NCBI RefSeq assembly: GCF_022427145.1 | Contig: NZ_JAKSXN010000013.1 | Location: 1 to 64,000 of the forward strand | DNA length: 64,000 nt | Source: Paenibacillus timonensis | GTDB taxonomy: Bacteria; Bacillota; Bacilli; Paenibacillales; Paenibacillaceae | Direction of reading: 5' to 3' | In this document: in pieces, positions 8,775-18,686 of the stretch | Layout of the letters: the number at the start of each line of letters is the position of its first letter | How positions within the stretch are numbered: position 1 is the stretch's first letter | Translations under genes and position numbers: made by a program | Notes under the pieces: generated by a model | Told to the model about the DNA's origin: nothing | The model's input: the letters and a program-made list of their open reading frames with translations, nothing else | Databases searched by the model: none

Positions 8775-11270
8775 TTAGATATCGTACACGCTGCGAACCG
8801 TGAGCCGTTCTTGCAGCTCGGTGAGTCCCGCCGGCCGGCTCAGTGCCGATTTGGCGACGGTGACCGTCTTCCGCGTCCCGGCCGACAAATCGAAGTAGTT
8901 GTCGCTGAAGATCGCGTCCAGCCCAGTAAAATCCAACTCCACGAACCGGGCATAGGCTTCCGAGCCCAACGTGATCCTAAAACGTTCTTCCTCTTCCGTG
9001 ATCGCCGCTTGGATGCCCGGATCGACGAACCCGAAATGTTTCGGCTTCACGAACAGGACCGTCCCGCCGCTCACCACTTCTCCGTCCGCCACCCAAGCGT
9101 ATTCGAGGTAGGTATCGCGTAACTTTGCTTTGGTGTCCAGCTCTCCGGCAAAATCCAGCTGCTCCAGCTCCACGGTAGCAAACGAAGCGACCTCGGCCGC
9201 CCGTTCCCCTTGCCGGAGCACTACGGAGCGCGCATTCCGCAGCGTCCAGACCAGCTTGCCCTTCGCGGTCCGCTTGCTTTCGTTAGATACGTGCAAGGCA
9301 ACCTGTGTGCCTTCCTCACAGGCCGATGCGAGCACCGGGGCGAAGAAGCGCTTGGCCTCGTACTGCAGCGCCTTCCAGCGTCCATAGTAATCGATGCTCG
9401 ACCAGGAGGCCACCGGCCAGATATCGTTCAGCTGCCAGTACAACGCTCCCATGCAGCGGCCGCGATGACGCCGCCAATGCTCGACCCCGCAGCGCATGCC
9501 TTCGGCTTGAATCAGTTGGGAGGCATACAGCAAGGACGAGAAATCCTTCGGATAACGATACGTCTCCCCGATGTAGTAGAGAATCTTTTCGTTCCCCGTT
9601 CCGTTCTTCTGGTGGGACTCCATCACATACGAGAAGATGTTCCGGTCCTCGGGCAGCGTAAACGTCTCCACCGTCTTGAGCGACGGGAACGATTGCAGAC
9701 CGAACTCCGACATATACCGCGGATACAGCATGCGGTAAGCGGTGAAGGGCTTTTTGCCGTGCCAGACGTCCCAGTAGTGCATGTCCCCGTAATTTTCGTC
9801 GTTGGGCTTGTCGAAGCTCCCCTTCGAGGACGGCGAAGCCCGCCAATAAAACGTGTTCGGATCGATTTCCTTCGCGATCTCCGGCAGCAGCACCTCGTAC
9901 ATCTTGATGTAGTCCGCCTGCAATTGCAGCGAGGTTTGCTCCGCCCAGTTCCACTCGTCCCAAGCCATCTCCTGCTCGTTGTTCCCGCACCAAAGCCCCA
10001 GCGAAGCGTGATGGCGCAGCCGCTTCATGTTGTCGATCGTCTCCTGCGTGATGTTCTCCTTAAATTCCTCGGTCAACTCATATACACCGCACGCGTACAT
10101 ATGGTCCTGCCATACGACGATCCCGTATTCATCGCACAGATCGTAAAAATAGTCCTCCGGATAATGCCCCCCGCCCCAAACGCGAATCGTATTGAAGTGG
10201 GCTTCGGCACAGCTGCGGATCAGGTGCTCCGTGCGTGCTTTGCTGCGCCGCGGGAAGATGTTGTCCTCGGGAATGTAATCGGCCCCCATGGAAAAGAACG
10301 GAATCCCGTTCGCAACGATTTGGAACGATTCGCCCCATTCGTCTTCTTCCTGCAGCACCGTCAGGGTCCGCAGGCCGATGCGCAGCACGCGCCGGTCCAG
10401 CTCCTGGCCCAGCTCGTTCAACACGATCTCCACTTCGTATAACGGCTGCTCGCCTAACCCGTTCGGCCACCACAGCTCCGGGTTCGGGATCTCCACCGGA
10501 ATATGCCGCTCCTGGAGAACGCCATCCGGTCCCGCCGTTGACTGCTCGGTTCGTTCCGAAACGCCGGTTTCGATCACGTTGCCTGATGGGCCGGTTACGC
10601 GCACGGCGATCCCCCGGCTCCCTTCCGCCCAGCCGTTGGTTCGTACGCGCACGTCCAAGCTGACCTTGCCAGGCTCATGGGCTTGCGTAATGTACACATC
10701 CTCGATCCGGGAGCGATCGTAGCCGCGAAGGGTCATATCTCTCCAGATCCCAAGGTCGGGGAGCTGCGGTCCCCAATCCCAGCCGAACATCGAATGTGCC
10801 TTGCGCAGATGGGAAATGCCCGGAACGGCGTCGGCGCAGCCGATCAGCGGCCGCTCCGCCTGCTTGCACAGCACGTATTCCACGGGCGAGCGCAAAATGA
10901 CGTGAATACGGTTTTCCCCGATGACCAGCAGGGGTTTGACGTCGACCTCGTACGTGCGGTGCATGTTGTCGGCGTTTAGGACAGGTGTCCCGTTCAGGTA
11001 AACCTCGGCCAACGTGTCGAGCCCTTCGCATAGCAGCACTACTCGGTCATGGGCTACCGCAGACTCGTCCAACCGGAAGGTCCGTTCATATTCATAATCG
11101 TAGTTGGATAACTCCAACACTTCGTACTCCTGATCGCGGAAGTAGGGATCCGGCATTTGTCCGGCATTCAACAAATCGTAATACACCGAACCCGGCACGG
11201 TTCCCGGGAGCCATTCGGCCTGATCCAGCCGTTTCATCCGCCAAGCCTCGCCCAAATCGACAAGCAGCAT
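8775..11270 (-). CDS. GH2 beta-mannosidase, cytoplasmic
   Basis: An 831-residue glycoside hydrolase that should remove terminal beta-mannose from manno-oligosaccharides. The order is N-terminal jelly roll, Ig-like domains, TIM barrel and C-terminal beta domains, the typical length for GH2 mannosidases. In the barrel I see CGNNEQEM with probable acid/base Glu432 and YMSEFG with probable nucleophile Glu522; [17 protein letters not shown] is also family-typical. The start at 11270 was preferred over the longer frame because of AGGAGG at 8 bp. No signal peptide. It is divergent from an AraC regulator, the probable controller. It complements the GH113 mannanase at 57496. Confidence 0.9.
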   Translation of the reverse strand: MLLVDLGEAWRMKRLDQAEWLPGTVPGSVYYDLLNAGQMPDPYFRDQEYEVLELSNYDYEYERTFRLDESAVAHDRVVLLCEGLDTLAEVYLNGTPVLNADNMHRTYEVDVKPLLVIGENRIHVILRSPVEYVLCKQAERPLIGCADAVPGISHLRKAHSMFGWDWGPQLPDLGIWRDMTLRGYDRSRIEDVYITQAHEPGKVSLDVRVRTNGWAEGSRGIAVRVTGPSGNVIETGVSERTEQSTAGPDGVLQERHIPVEIPNPELWWPNGLGEQPLYEVEIVLNELGQELDRRVLRIGLRTLTVLQEEDEWGESFQIVANGIPFFSMGADYIPEDNIFPRRSKARTEHLIRSCAEAHFNTIRVWGGGHYPEDYFYDLCDEYGIVVWQDHMYACGVYELTEEFKENITQETIDNMKRLRHHASLGLWCGNNEQEMAWDEWNWAEQTSLQLQADYIKMYEVLLPEIAKEIDPNTFYWRASPSSKGSFDKPNDENYGDMHYWDVWHGKKPFTAYRMLYPRYMSEFGLQSFPSLKTVETFTLPEDRNIFSYVMESHQKNGTGNEKILYYIGETYRYPKDFSSLLYASQLIQAEGMRCGVEHWRRHRGRCMGALYWQLNDIWPVASWSSIDYYGRWKALQYEAKRFFAPVLASACEEGTQVALHVSNESKRTAKGKLVWTLRNARSVVLRQGERAAEVASFATVELEQLDFAGELDTKAKLRDTYLEYAWVADGEVVSGGTVLFVKPKHFGFVDPGIQAAITEEEERFRITLGSEAYARFVELDFTGLDAIFSDNYFDLSAGTRKTVTVAKSALSRPAGLTELQERLTVRSVYDI

Positions 11271-11346
11271 TCGTATTGCCTCCTCATGTACTTTTTTATC
11301 CTGGATATGGTTTGATTGTACTAAAGAGGCAAGGGAGTTTCTTGTA

Positions 11347-11375
11347 TTGTGTTCACTAAAGTCATGTGCTATTTT
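11347..11375 (+). promoter_or_regulatory. Possible sigma-A promoter of araC-type gene
   Basis: TTGTGT (11347-11352), 17 bp, TATTTT (11370-11375), about 32 bp before the AraC start at 11407. Moderate match to consensus, good spacing. It shares the 136-bp divergent region with the mannosidase promoter. Confidence 0.45.
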
Positions 11376-11406
11376 AACATCAACATGTTGCGGAGAGGTG
11401 TCATCC

Positions 11407-12279
11407 ATGCTGAAATATACCGAGGAAAACTATATTGACCCGGAAGTGCCGGTTAACCCGTTTCGGGTGGAATCGTTGTCCCAGGTATCGCCGGAGCATA
11501 CCCATGATTTTTATGAGTTCTTCGTGATCGAAGAGGGGCGCTGCCGCCATGTCGTCAATGGGGTAAGCCAATCGCTTCGTGCCGGCTGCCTGGTCTTTAT
11601 CCGGCCCGAGGACGTACATAAATACGAGCGGGAGGGGGAAGAGGACTGCCGGTTTTACAATGTCCCCTGCCGCCATAGCTTGATCGGCGAGGCGCTGGCT
11701 TATTTGGGGGAAACGGAGATGGCCGGGCAACTGCTGCAATCGCATTTGCCCCGGGTGGCCATGCTCTCGACAACCGAAGTCGGCGAATTCGTCGCCTTGT
11801 TTGAACGCATCAAGCTGTTGTCCGCCATCGATAAGCCGAAGGCCCGCATCGTCCTCAAAGGCGGGTTGGTCGAGCTTCTGACCCGGTACTTTTTCAACCC
11901 GGACCCGGTGAAGCAGACGGAGATCCCGCTGTGGCTGGAGCACGCCCTCGGTAAAATGCAGCTAAAGGACAACCTCCACCGCGGGTTGCCCGCCTTGTAT
12001 GAATTGTCCGGGAGAAGCGTCGGCCACGTGAACCGCGCCTTCCGCCAATACCTGCAGCAGACGCCGACGGAATACCTCAACCAGTTGAAGTTGAAAGCAG
12101 CCCGCAACCTGCTGCTCACGACGGAACTGCGCGTCGTGGAAATCGCCCTGGAATGCGGGTTCGAGAACGTCAGCCATTTTTATCATCAATTCAAAAAATG
12201 GTATCGCCAGGCGCCCCTGGATCTGCGCAAAAGCAACAACGTCAAACGCGCGCCGTCAGCCGGTAGTAAGGAAGGGTAA
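11407..12279 (+). CDS. AraC-family transcriptional regulator
   Basis: A 290-residue regulator with an N-terminal cupin sensor ([19 protein letters not shown], then [13 protein letters not shown]) and a C-terminal double helix-turn-helix ([19 protein letters not shown] and [20 protein letters not shown]). The layout resembles ChbR-type carbohydrate regulators. GGAGAGGTG upstream of 11407 fixes the start. It is divergent from the beta-mannosidase and probably activates it in response to a manno-oligosaccharide. Its 3' end overlaps the convergent GNAT gene by 38 bp, so both genes share coding DNA at their tails. Confidence 0.87.
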   Translation: MLKYTEENYIDPEVPVNPFRVESLSQVSPEHTHDFYEFFVIEEGRCRHVVNGVSQSLRAGCLVFIRPEDVHKYEREGEEDCRFYNVPCRHSLIGEALAYLGETEMAGQLLQSHLPRVAMLSTTEVGEFVALFERIKLLSAIDKPKARIVLKGGLVELLTRYFFNPDPVKQTEIPLWLEHALGKMQLKDNLHRGLPALYELSGRSVGHVNRAFRQYLQQTPTEYLNQLKLKAARNLLLTTELRVVEIALECGFENVSHFYHQFKKWYRQAPLDLRKSNNVKRAPSAGSKEG

Positions 12280-13087
12280 GCGTCGGCACGAAACCGAGTT
12301 TTTGCGCAAGCCGATAGGAGCCCTCATTCCCTCTGCGACAGGCCCACACCGGCTCCAATCCGAGTCTTAGGCACTCGTCGATCAAAGCCTGAGAAACAAG
12401 ATAGGCATACCCTTTGCCCCGGGAAGCTTCCGCCGTCTCGATGCCGATTTCCAGCTGTCGCTCGTTCCGGTAAGCCGAAAACGCCGTCGCCACATGCGCT
12501 GCGCCGCGCAGCAAACTATATCCCAAGCCAGCCTGCTCAAACGCTGCCGCGTTCCGCCAGAAGTGCTTCGGTACCACCGAGCCCTCGATTTGGTCGAACA
12601 ACGCTCCGTTCGTTTTGACGAGCCGATGCTCCTCCGGGACCACAGCCGCCTTGGCTACCAAGTAACGGTCGCGGTCAAATGCAAAGTTAACCCGCTCATG
12701 AATTTCGACGCAAGGACCGGCCGGAGCGGTACCAGCCGGCTCCGCTTCCCCTACGTGAATCAGCTTCTCCCCCAGCATCCCGCGAATCTGCCCGTTCCAC
12801 GCATCCGGGTAAACTTGCAGCCATTCGTCGGCGGTTCGCACGCGGTCTTCATCCAGCAAATAAGCTCGTAAAGCCCGATTGAAGTTTTCTTTCTCCGTGC
12901 TGCCGAACAATAACGACATCCCGTAGGGATGGACGACATAAAAAACCTCCGGCCGCGCCGGATCGTCGGCGTAAATCTCCCCTTCCGACTCCCCGCGGAC
13001 TACGGACTCCGCAAACAACCGGTTGATTCCGACCTCATGCAGCGGTTTTACGGCTTTGGCGTAATCCCGCTTTTCCAATTTGTACAA
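12242..13087 (-). CDS. GNAT-family N-acetyltransferase (PF12746-like)
   Basis: A 281-residue protein of the two-part 'GNAT acetyltransferase' family: an N-terminal alpha/beta region of about 130 residues, then a GNAT core with TAEASRGKGYAYLVSQALI as the acetyl-CoA pyrophosphate loop (Arg/Gly-x-Gly) and a C-terminal SYRLAQKLGFVP strand-helix. It starts with TTG behind GGAGGG at 6 bp. Substrate unknown. It is convergent with, and overlaps by 38 bp, the AraC regulator. The family is widespread in Bacillales, often as a stand-alone gene. Confidence 0.8.
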   Translation of the reverse strand: MYKLEKRDYAKAVKPLHEVGINRLFAESVVRGESEGEIYADDPARPEVFYVVHPYGMSLLFGSTEKENFNRALRAYLLDEDRVRTADEWLQVYPDAWNGQIRGMLGEKLIHVGEAEPAGTAPAGPCVEIHERVNFAFDRDRYLVAKAAVVPEEHRLVKTNGALFDQIEGSVVPKHFWRNAAAFEQAGLGYSLLRGAAHVATAFSAYRNERQLEIGIETAEASRGKGYAYLVSQALIDECLRLGLEPVWACRRGNEGSYRLAQKLGFVPTLTLPYYRLTARV

Positions 13088-13222
13088 TGCTTTCCCTCCA
13101 TTCGAGGCCCGTTTGGTGCCCGTCCCGCTTGCGCCTGGGCCGATATTTTACGAGCCATTGTATCGGGGGATGGCCAACCTCGCTAGGAGAGAAATCACGT
13201 CGCGGCCGGTTTGTCGGTTTCG

Positions 13223-13330
13223 CTACTTTTTGTCCACCTGCACCAGCGTGACTTGTTTGACGGAGAACGTCCCCGCCAGCTTGTCCTCGGGGATCACGTT
13301 CAGCTTCACGAGTCCGGCTACCTTTTGCGC
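13223..13330 (-). pseudogene. Out-of-frame tail of S8 protease gene
   Basis: Immediately beyond the frameshift the -1 frame reads on in sensible sequence: AQKVAGLVKLNVIPEDK, then LAGTFSVKQVTLVQVDKK and a TAG at 13223. AQK continues the second SLH motif of the upstream gene, whose in-frame version ends early as TRKR. The remaining residues do not look like SLH sequence and resemble the edge strands of a beta-sandwich domain. It appears to be a remnant fused to the protease gene by deletion, then shifted by loss of one G. Confidence 0.6.
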
Positions 13331-16300
13331 GTCTTCACGGCCTCCTCATACCAGCTTCCTGCTGGAACATCAGTGAAGGAAATCGTGTTAGCCACGGTTG
13401 GATCCCCCTTCAGTTCCAGAGCTCGCACCAGCATGGATACGAACTCGGCGCGGGTCACCTGGGTTTCGGGATAGAAGCTGCCATCGCTCGATCCGGCCAG
13501 AATGTCCTTCGACGCCAGGATTTCAATGGCATCCACTGCCCACGCGTACTTCTCGAAAGTCACATCGGTAAAGCTAACGTTTTTGGCTAGATAGATGTAC
13601 CGGCTGAACCCGTACAGATTAGCAACAACCTTACCATCCGTTATTCTTCCGAAGAACTGGGTCAGCTGACCTTTATCTCCCAGCTTGAACAAGCTGATCT
13701 TTTCCCCTTTCATCGCCCCGGGGTTCAATGCCGTAAGCGGGATCGCCGCTTCGGCCGGCTTGCTGAGCGTGATAGGTTCCAGCGGTTTCCCGTCCTTCGT
13801 CAAAACCTGGATATCATAGTAAATTCCGAACGGTTGAATGCCATCCGCCAGCTTCAAGCCTTCCAGCAACTTTTTCGTCTCTTCATCGGTAGCCGGCTTG
13901 ATTTGAACGTAAGCGGCCTCCGGCGAAGTGATTGCGCCCGCGGGAATCGTCAACGTAAACCCGTTCGGCAGCTTCACGACCGTAGGCTCGCCTGCCTTGA
14001 TGGCTACGGCATCCTTAGGAATTGCCGGTGGAGTTGGTGTAGATGTTGGTGTTGATGTTGAACCTCCACTGCTCGATCCGCCTCCACCGCCGCTGCCGCC
14101 GCCGTTGCCTCCCCCGCCTCCGTTGCTAGGCGGATCGGCCGGGGTGACCTTGACGGTTACGTGCTCCGTCAAACCTTGGTAGGTCACGTCGATGGTGGTT
14201 GAACCGGCTTTCACGGCCGTGACTAAACCCGTACTTGATACGGTGGCGATCTGCGGTTTTTTTGATTCGTACACCGCATCCGTCACGGTGGATTCTGTGC
14301 CTTCCGCATCCTTATACGTAACCGTCAACTGGGCACTGGTTCCGGCTTTCAAGGACAGAGAAGCTGGCGTGACGGTCAACGAAGGGTCTCCTGGTTCTTC
14401 ACTGCCGGTGACGGTCACCGAGACGGACTTGGTGAGACCTTCGTGCTCGACCTCGATCGTCGTCGTTCCGGCGGTAAGGCCCGTCACGTTCCCGGCATTC
14501 ACTTCCGCTACCGCCGGATCCGCTACGCGATAGACAGCTACTGCGGTTACATCGCTTTCCGTTCCGTCCGCCGCTTTATACGTTACGGCCAGGGCTTGGC
14601 TCTCGCCTGCTTGAAGCGTCAGCGTTTCCGGGCTCACCCGCAGCTCCGCCTGCACTTCGCCGCCTTCGGCCGTAACCGTGACTTGGACGGTTTTCGTCAG
14701 GCCTTCGTGCTCGACCTCGATCGTCGTCGTTCCGGCGGCTAGGCCAGTCACGTTCCCGGCATTCACTTCCGCTACCGTCGGATCCGCTACGCGATAGACT
14801 GCTGCTGCCGTTACATCGCTTTCTGTTCCGTCTACCGCTTTATACGTTACGGCTAGCGCTTGGCTCTTGCCTGCTTGAAGCGTCAGCGTTTCCGGGCTCA
14901 CCCGCAGCTCCGCCTGCACTTCGCCGCCTTCGGGGGTGACGGTCACGGTTACGGTTCTTGAGAGACCATCGTACACAACCTCAATCGTTGTCGTACCTTC
15001 CGCTACCCCGGTCACGTTGCCGTTGGTAACTGTTGCGATGGTTGGATCTACCACGCGATATTCCGCCGCTGCCGTTACATCGCTTTCCGTTCCGTCTACC
15101 GCTTTATACGTTACGGCTAGCGCTTGGCTCTTGCCTGCTTGAAGCGTCAGCGTTTCCGGGCTCACCCGCAGCTCCGCCTGCACTTCGCCGCCTTCGGGGG
15201 TGACGGTCACGGTTACGGTTCTTGAGAGACCATCGTACACAACCTCAATCGTTGTCGTACCTTCCGCTACCCCGGTCACGTTGCCGTTGGTAACTGTTGC
15301 GATGGTTGGATCTACCACGCGATATTCCGCCGCTGCCGTTACATCGCTTTCCGTTCCGTCTACCGCTTTATAGGTGACGGCGAGCGCTTGGCTCTCGCCG
15401 GCTTGAAGCGTCAGATTCTCAGGATTTACGAGCAATCCCGGTTCCACGGCGTGATTGTATCTAACGATATGAGCCGGAATCCAATATCCATTCCCGGCCA
15501 AGTCATAGACGTAAACCTCGTAATAGTTCTCTCCAATTACAACCGGGACGTCGATTTTAAAGTTTCCTTGATTATCAATAGTCCCTATGCTTGTTTCAAC
15601 CTCACCATTTGCGTTCAAATACATGGCCTCAACGCCAATCACAACGTCCATATCCAGCCCGCCGGCGGTGACCAGATAATTGATCAGCATATCCTCCGTA
15701 ACCTCGCCGTAGATGACCCCGGTCTCACCGGAGCTCTTCACTTTCAATGCCGGCTCGTTAAGCTTGGATACCGGCGCTGAAGTGTCGACGAAGAAAACGT
15801 ATCTCGAGTCTTCCGAAGGAACCGATTCAAATTTGGACGGTCCACTGTAAGGGACCAGCAGGTATTCGCTATCGGGAAGCGCTATTTCCTCATCGTATTC
15901 TCCGTAGATGATTCCGTTCCAGCCGCGCAACGTGTAGCTTCCCGGATCGATGCCCGTATCTCCTTCAGCTATCACGCCTAACCAATTTCCGTCCATGTCA
16001 TGAACTTCCAACGAAAAATAATCGGCATATTCGTTCACCGTAAACGAAATATCCGTGGTATCAAAAAGCCCATCTTCGTTTGGCGAAATCGGGTTGTTCG
16101 ACAGCTCTACATCCGTAATCACATCTTGCTGCGGCGTATCGCCGACGTAAACCGAAACCGGCAAGTTAATCACATGCCCGGTCGCCGTATCGGTCAGAAC
16201 CACTTCGCCTTCGTAGCGCTGATTTGCCGCTTCTTCCGGCACCACAACTTCGACGTCGAAGCTGTTTTCCCCGCCGGCGCTTACCGCGACTTCAGCCGCA

Positions 16301-18513
16301 GACAAGGTCAGGTCAATCGGTGAATTTCCATACCACTGGGAGCTAATCGCGTAGTTCGAGGACTCGCCGGCAATGTCTTTGACGATCACATGTTGTTCGG
16401 CAGAGAAGCCGTTACCGACATATCCAAACGACAAGCTACCCGTATAAAAAGTTTCCGGAACCTCCCCCTCGACGTAAGGCGTCGAATCCTCCGCCATCGC
16501 TACCGCTTTGGCCTCGAGCACCTGATCCAGCGCAATGCGTCCGGCCCCCTGATCCATATGGGTATAGCGGTCACCGTTTCGATCGTTCAACTTCACCGTA
16601 TTATTCATGAATAAAGACTTGATTTCATAAGGCGTCAGGTTTGGATACTTCTGCACCGCAAGCGCCGCTGCGCCCGCAACATGCGGCGCGGCCATGCTGG
16701 TGCCGTTTTGGGCGGCATACCAGCCCTCGTACTCCGGCACGCTGGAGCGAATGCTCATCCCCGGCGCGGAAATGTCCGGTTTGATGTCATAACCCGGTTT
16801 GGCCGGTCCACGCGAGCTGAAGCCTGCCATAATATCTTCTTCTATCGTCGAGCTGAATTCAGCGGACAACTCCTGTTCCTTCAAGGCGGTCCGAATTCGT
16901 TCCCCGTAAGCCCCGGAGAGCGCGTAAACCGGGATGTTTACTTCCGCGTCCCCCAACGTGCCGCTTTCCAACGCTTCCGGCGCATTGTTGAACACGATCG
17001 CGGCCACCGCGCCTGAAGCTTGGGCGTTCAAGGCTTTATCCGCAAAGGAGATTTCGCCGCGTTTGATGAAGGCGATTTTACCGGTTAAGTCTTTTCCCGC
17101 ATAATCCCCCGGCTTCCCTACCCCGACATCGACCAGCGGGTAAGACTCGGTCAGATCCTCAATTCCCGCGGATTTGTCGAACGTCTCCATAAAGAAGCTT
17201 TCCTCACCCATTGCCGCAATCTGCATAATGGGCGTGACGAGCGGCGGCTTGGAAGCGCCGACGGTAATCGCCAGCTCCGAAGTGCCCGGATCGCTAACGG
17301 TAGCGGCCCCAGGCCCCGAGTTCCCGCTGGATACGACCGCAACGACGCCGGCTTTCATCGCATTGTTGACCGCGATCGAATCGGCGGAGCGCTGGTTATT
17401 CGTCTCCGATCCCAGCGACAGATTGATGACGTCCATCCCGTCCTCTACGGCCCGCTCGATGCCGGCGATCACGTCCTCCGTCGAGCCGCTGCCATATGGC
17501 CCCAATACCTTGTAGGCGTAAACTTCCGCCTCGGGCGCAACCCCTTTTACGCCTGCCAAATCGTCCTTGCCGACGGCGCGGCCGGCTACGATGCCCGACA
17601 CATGACTGCCATGCGAGGTATAGTAAGGTCTGCCGTCTTCATTAACTTCGGGCAGCGACGGATCATCGGCCAGCGCATCCAAATAATCCTGCTTCGTCGT
17701 TTCGTAAGGCTCACTATCCTCGTTGACGAAGTCATAACCCCAATATCCTTCGGGAATTGCTCCCTCCAAATCGGGATGGTCCTTGGCCGCACCGGTGTCG
17801 ATCACGCCGACCTTCATGCCTTGGCCCTCGGTCCCTTCTTCCCAGAACGCCCCGCTGCCGATAAACGACACGCTGTCCAGCGGCGCGGCCGGAACCTCTC
17901 CTTCCTCCGTGGCATAAACCGTTTCATTCGGATAAACCGCCTTGACGCCCGGAAGCTTCAGCAGGCCCTCGACCTCGTTTGCCGGTATCGTCAGCGAATA
18001 TCCATTAAAAATACTTTCGTACTCGCGATGAATTTTCGCATTCAGCTTGCCAACCGCTTGCGTCTTGAACGTTTGCTGCTGCAAATCGACCGCTTTTCTA
18101 TGGGAGCTCAGCGACTGGCTCGTACGCTTGTTGCTCTGCGAAACTTCAAACACCTTTAATGGCGCTTCCTGCAGCTCGACGATCACCGTCGTCGGTTCGC
18201 TGCCGTCCGAAAGCGGAACGTAGTTTTGCGGTTGAACCGCGGCTGCTTCCGCGTCCTGGCGCTCCAGGGTTAATCCGTTGTCCACAGCGGAATCCTGTCC
18301 GGAAACCTGACGTTTCTCTCTACCTGTGAGCTCAACCTTCGATGCTTGGTCCCGCAGCGCTTCCTGCGTTACCGCATCCTGATTCAATCGGGGAACGCCT
18401 TCCCTCCTTCCGTCGGCTCCCGCCAAAGCGCCGCCTTCCGCTCCCGCCATCGGCAGAAGCAGCGTAAACGCCAGGATGAAGCTTAAGATTCCTGCGACGA
18501 CTCTCTTGCTCAA
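13318..18513 (-). CDS. Giant S8 cell-surface protease with Ig-like repeats, truncated SLH end
   Basis: About 1731 residues from a TTG start at 18513 behind GAGGGAG (longer TTG/ATG options at 18546 and 18537 lack a Shine-Dalgarno site). Order: signal peptide (ILSFILAFTLLLPMAGA), I9 propeptide, subtilisin domain with Asp239 (VGVIDTG), His301 (SHGSHVSG) and Ser606 (NGTSMAAPHVAG), a PA domain inserted at about 440-550, C5a-peptidase-like beta domains, five bacterial Ig-like (BIG2) repeats, a Gly/Ser-rich then Thr/Pro linker, a beta domain, and one full SLH motif (FTDVTFEKYAWAVDAIEIL) plus the start of a second. Wall-anchored proteins normally carry three SLH motifs. The gene stops in TRKR after an apparent one-base deletion. 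It is presumably secreted and may degrade extracellular protein. Confidence 0.85.
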   Translation of the reverse strand: MSKRVVAGILSFILAFTLLLPMAGAEGGALAGADGRREGVPRLNQDAVTQEALRDQASKVELTGREKRQVSGQDSAVDNGLTLERQDAEAAAVQPQNYVPLSDGSEPTTVIVELQEAPLKVFEVSQSNKRTSQSLSSHRKAVDLQQQTFKTQAVGKLNAKIHREYESIFNGYSLTIPANEVEGLLKLPGVKAVYPNETVYATEEGEVPAAPLDSVSFIGSGAFWEEGTEGQGMKVGVIDTGAAKDHPDLEGAIPEGYWGYDFVNEDSEPYETTKQDYLDALADDPSLPEVNEDGRPYYTSHGSHVSGIVAGRAVGKDDLAGVKGVAPEAEVYAYKVLGPYGSGSTEDVIAGIERAVEDGMDVINLSLGSETNNQRSADSIAVNNAMKAGVVAVVSSGNSGPGAATVSDPGTSELAITVGASKPPLVTPIMQIAAMGEESFFMETFDKSAGIEDLTESYPLVDVGVGKPGDYAGKDLTGKIAFIKRGEISFADKALNAQASGAVAAIVFNNAPEALESGTLGDAEVNIPVYALSGAYGERIRTALKEQELSAEFSSTIEEDIMAGFSSRGPAKPGYDIKPDISAPGMSIRSSVPEYEGWYAAQNGTSMAAPHVAGAAALAVQKYPNLTPYEIKSLFMNNTVKLNDRNGDRYTHMDQGAGRIALDQVLEAKAVAMAEDSTPYVEGEVPETFYTGSLSFGYVGNGFSAEQHVIVKDIAGESSNYAISSQWYGNSPIDLTLSAAEVAVSAGGENSFDVEVVVPEEAANQRYEGEVVLTDTATGHVINLPVSVYVGDTPQQDVITDVELSNNPISPNEDGLFDTTDISFTVNEYADYFSLEVHDMDGNWLGVIAEGDTGIDPGSYTLRGWNGIIYGEYDEEIALPDSEYLLVPYSGPSKFESVPSEDSRYVFFVDTSAPVSKLNEPALKVKSSGETGVIYGEVTEDMLINYLVTAGGLDMDVVIGVEAMYLNANGEVETSIGTIDNQGNFKIDVPVVIGENYYEVYVYDLAGNGYWIPAHIVRYNHAVEPGLLVNPENLTLQAGESQALAVTYKAVDGTESDVTAAAEYRVVDPTIATVTNGNVTGVAEGTTTIEVVYDGLSRTVTVTVTPEGGEVQAELRVSPETLTLQAGKSQALAVTYKAVDGTESDVTAAAEYRVVDPTIATVTNGNVTGVAEGTTTIEVVYDGLSRTVTVTVTPEGGEVQAELRVSPETLTLQAGKSQALAVTYKAVDGTESDVTAAAVYRVADPTVAEVNAGNVTGLAAGTTTIEVEHEGLTKTVQVTVTAEGGEVQAELRVSPETLTLQAGESQALAVTYKAADGTESDVTAVAVYRVADPAVAEVNAGNVTGLTAGTTTIEVEHEGLTKSVSVTVTGSEEPGDPSLTVTPASLSLKAGTSAQLTVTYKDAEGTESTVTDAVYESKKPQIATVSSTGLVTAVKAGSTTIDVTYQGLTEHVTVKVTPADPPSNGGGGGNGGGSGGGGGSSSGGSTSTPTSTPTPPAIPKDAVAIKAGEPTVVKLPNGFTLTIPAGAITSPEAAYVQIKPATDEETKKLLEGLKLADGIQPFGIYYDIQVLTKDGKPLEPITLSKPAEAAIPLTALNPGAMKGEKISLFKLGDKGQLTQFFGRITDGKVVANLYGFSRYIYLAKNVSFTDVTFEKYAWAVDAIEILASKDILAGSSDGSFYPETQVTRAEFVSMLVRALELKGDPTVANTISFTDVPAGSWYEEAVKTRKR
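14157..15455 (-). repeat. Tandem repeats encoding BIG2 Ig-like domains
   Basis: About five copies with a period near 264 bp within the S8 protease gene. The repeated phrase SPETLTLQAG...LAVTYKA...DGTESDVTA marks each. Two adjacent copies (starting about 14935 and 15199) are identical for roughly 170 bp, indicating recent duplication or gene conversion; the fifth copy is the most divergent. Confidence 0.85.
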
Positions 18514-18631
18514 ACTCTCATCTCCCTCACCATTCATAGTTTTCAAGGAGCCTATACAAGCTGATACCTTTATATCTATTGGCGAGGTTTCAATATATTC
18601 CCATTTCCATGGTGCGACAGCATTTAAAGGA

Positions 18632-18665
18632 TAAAAAAATACGCCTACCCATATAAGGTAAGCGC
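18632..18665 (-). terminator. Intrinsic terminator of ferredoxin-NADP reductase gene
   Basis: On the minus strand GCGCTTACC pairs with GGTAGGCGT across a TTATATG loop and is followed by ATTTTTTT, 22 bp after the reductase stop. Confidence 0.7.
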
Positions 18666-18686
18666 ATCCATATCAAGCAGATTCGG

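Noticed and set aside
9210-10442. 410-residue open frame antisense to the beta-mannosidase
   Set aside because: It is a shadow frame in GC-rich coding DNA: no ribosome binding site, Arg/His/Pro-rich composition, no recognisable domain, and the opposite strand encodes a full GH2 enzyme.
13318-13340. Programmed -1 ribosomal frameshift in the S8 protease
   Set aside because: Only four consecutive A bases, no good X-XXY-YYZ slippery heptamer, and no stable downstream stem-loop was seen; a deletion or sequencing error is simpler.
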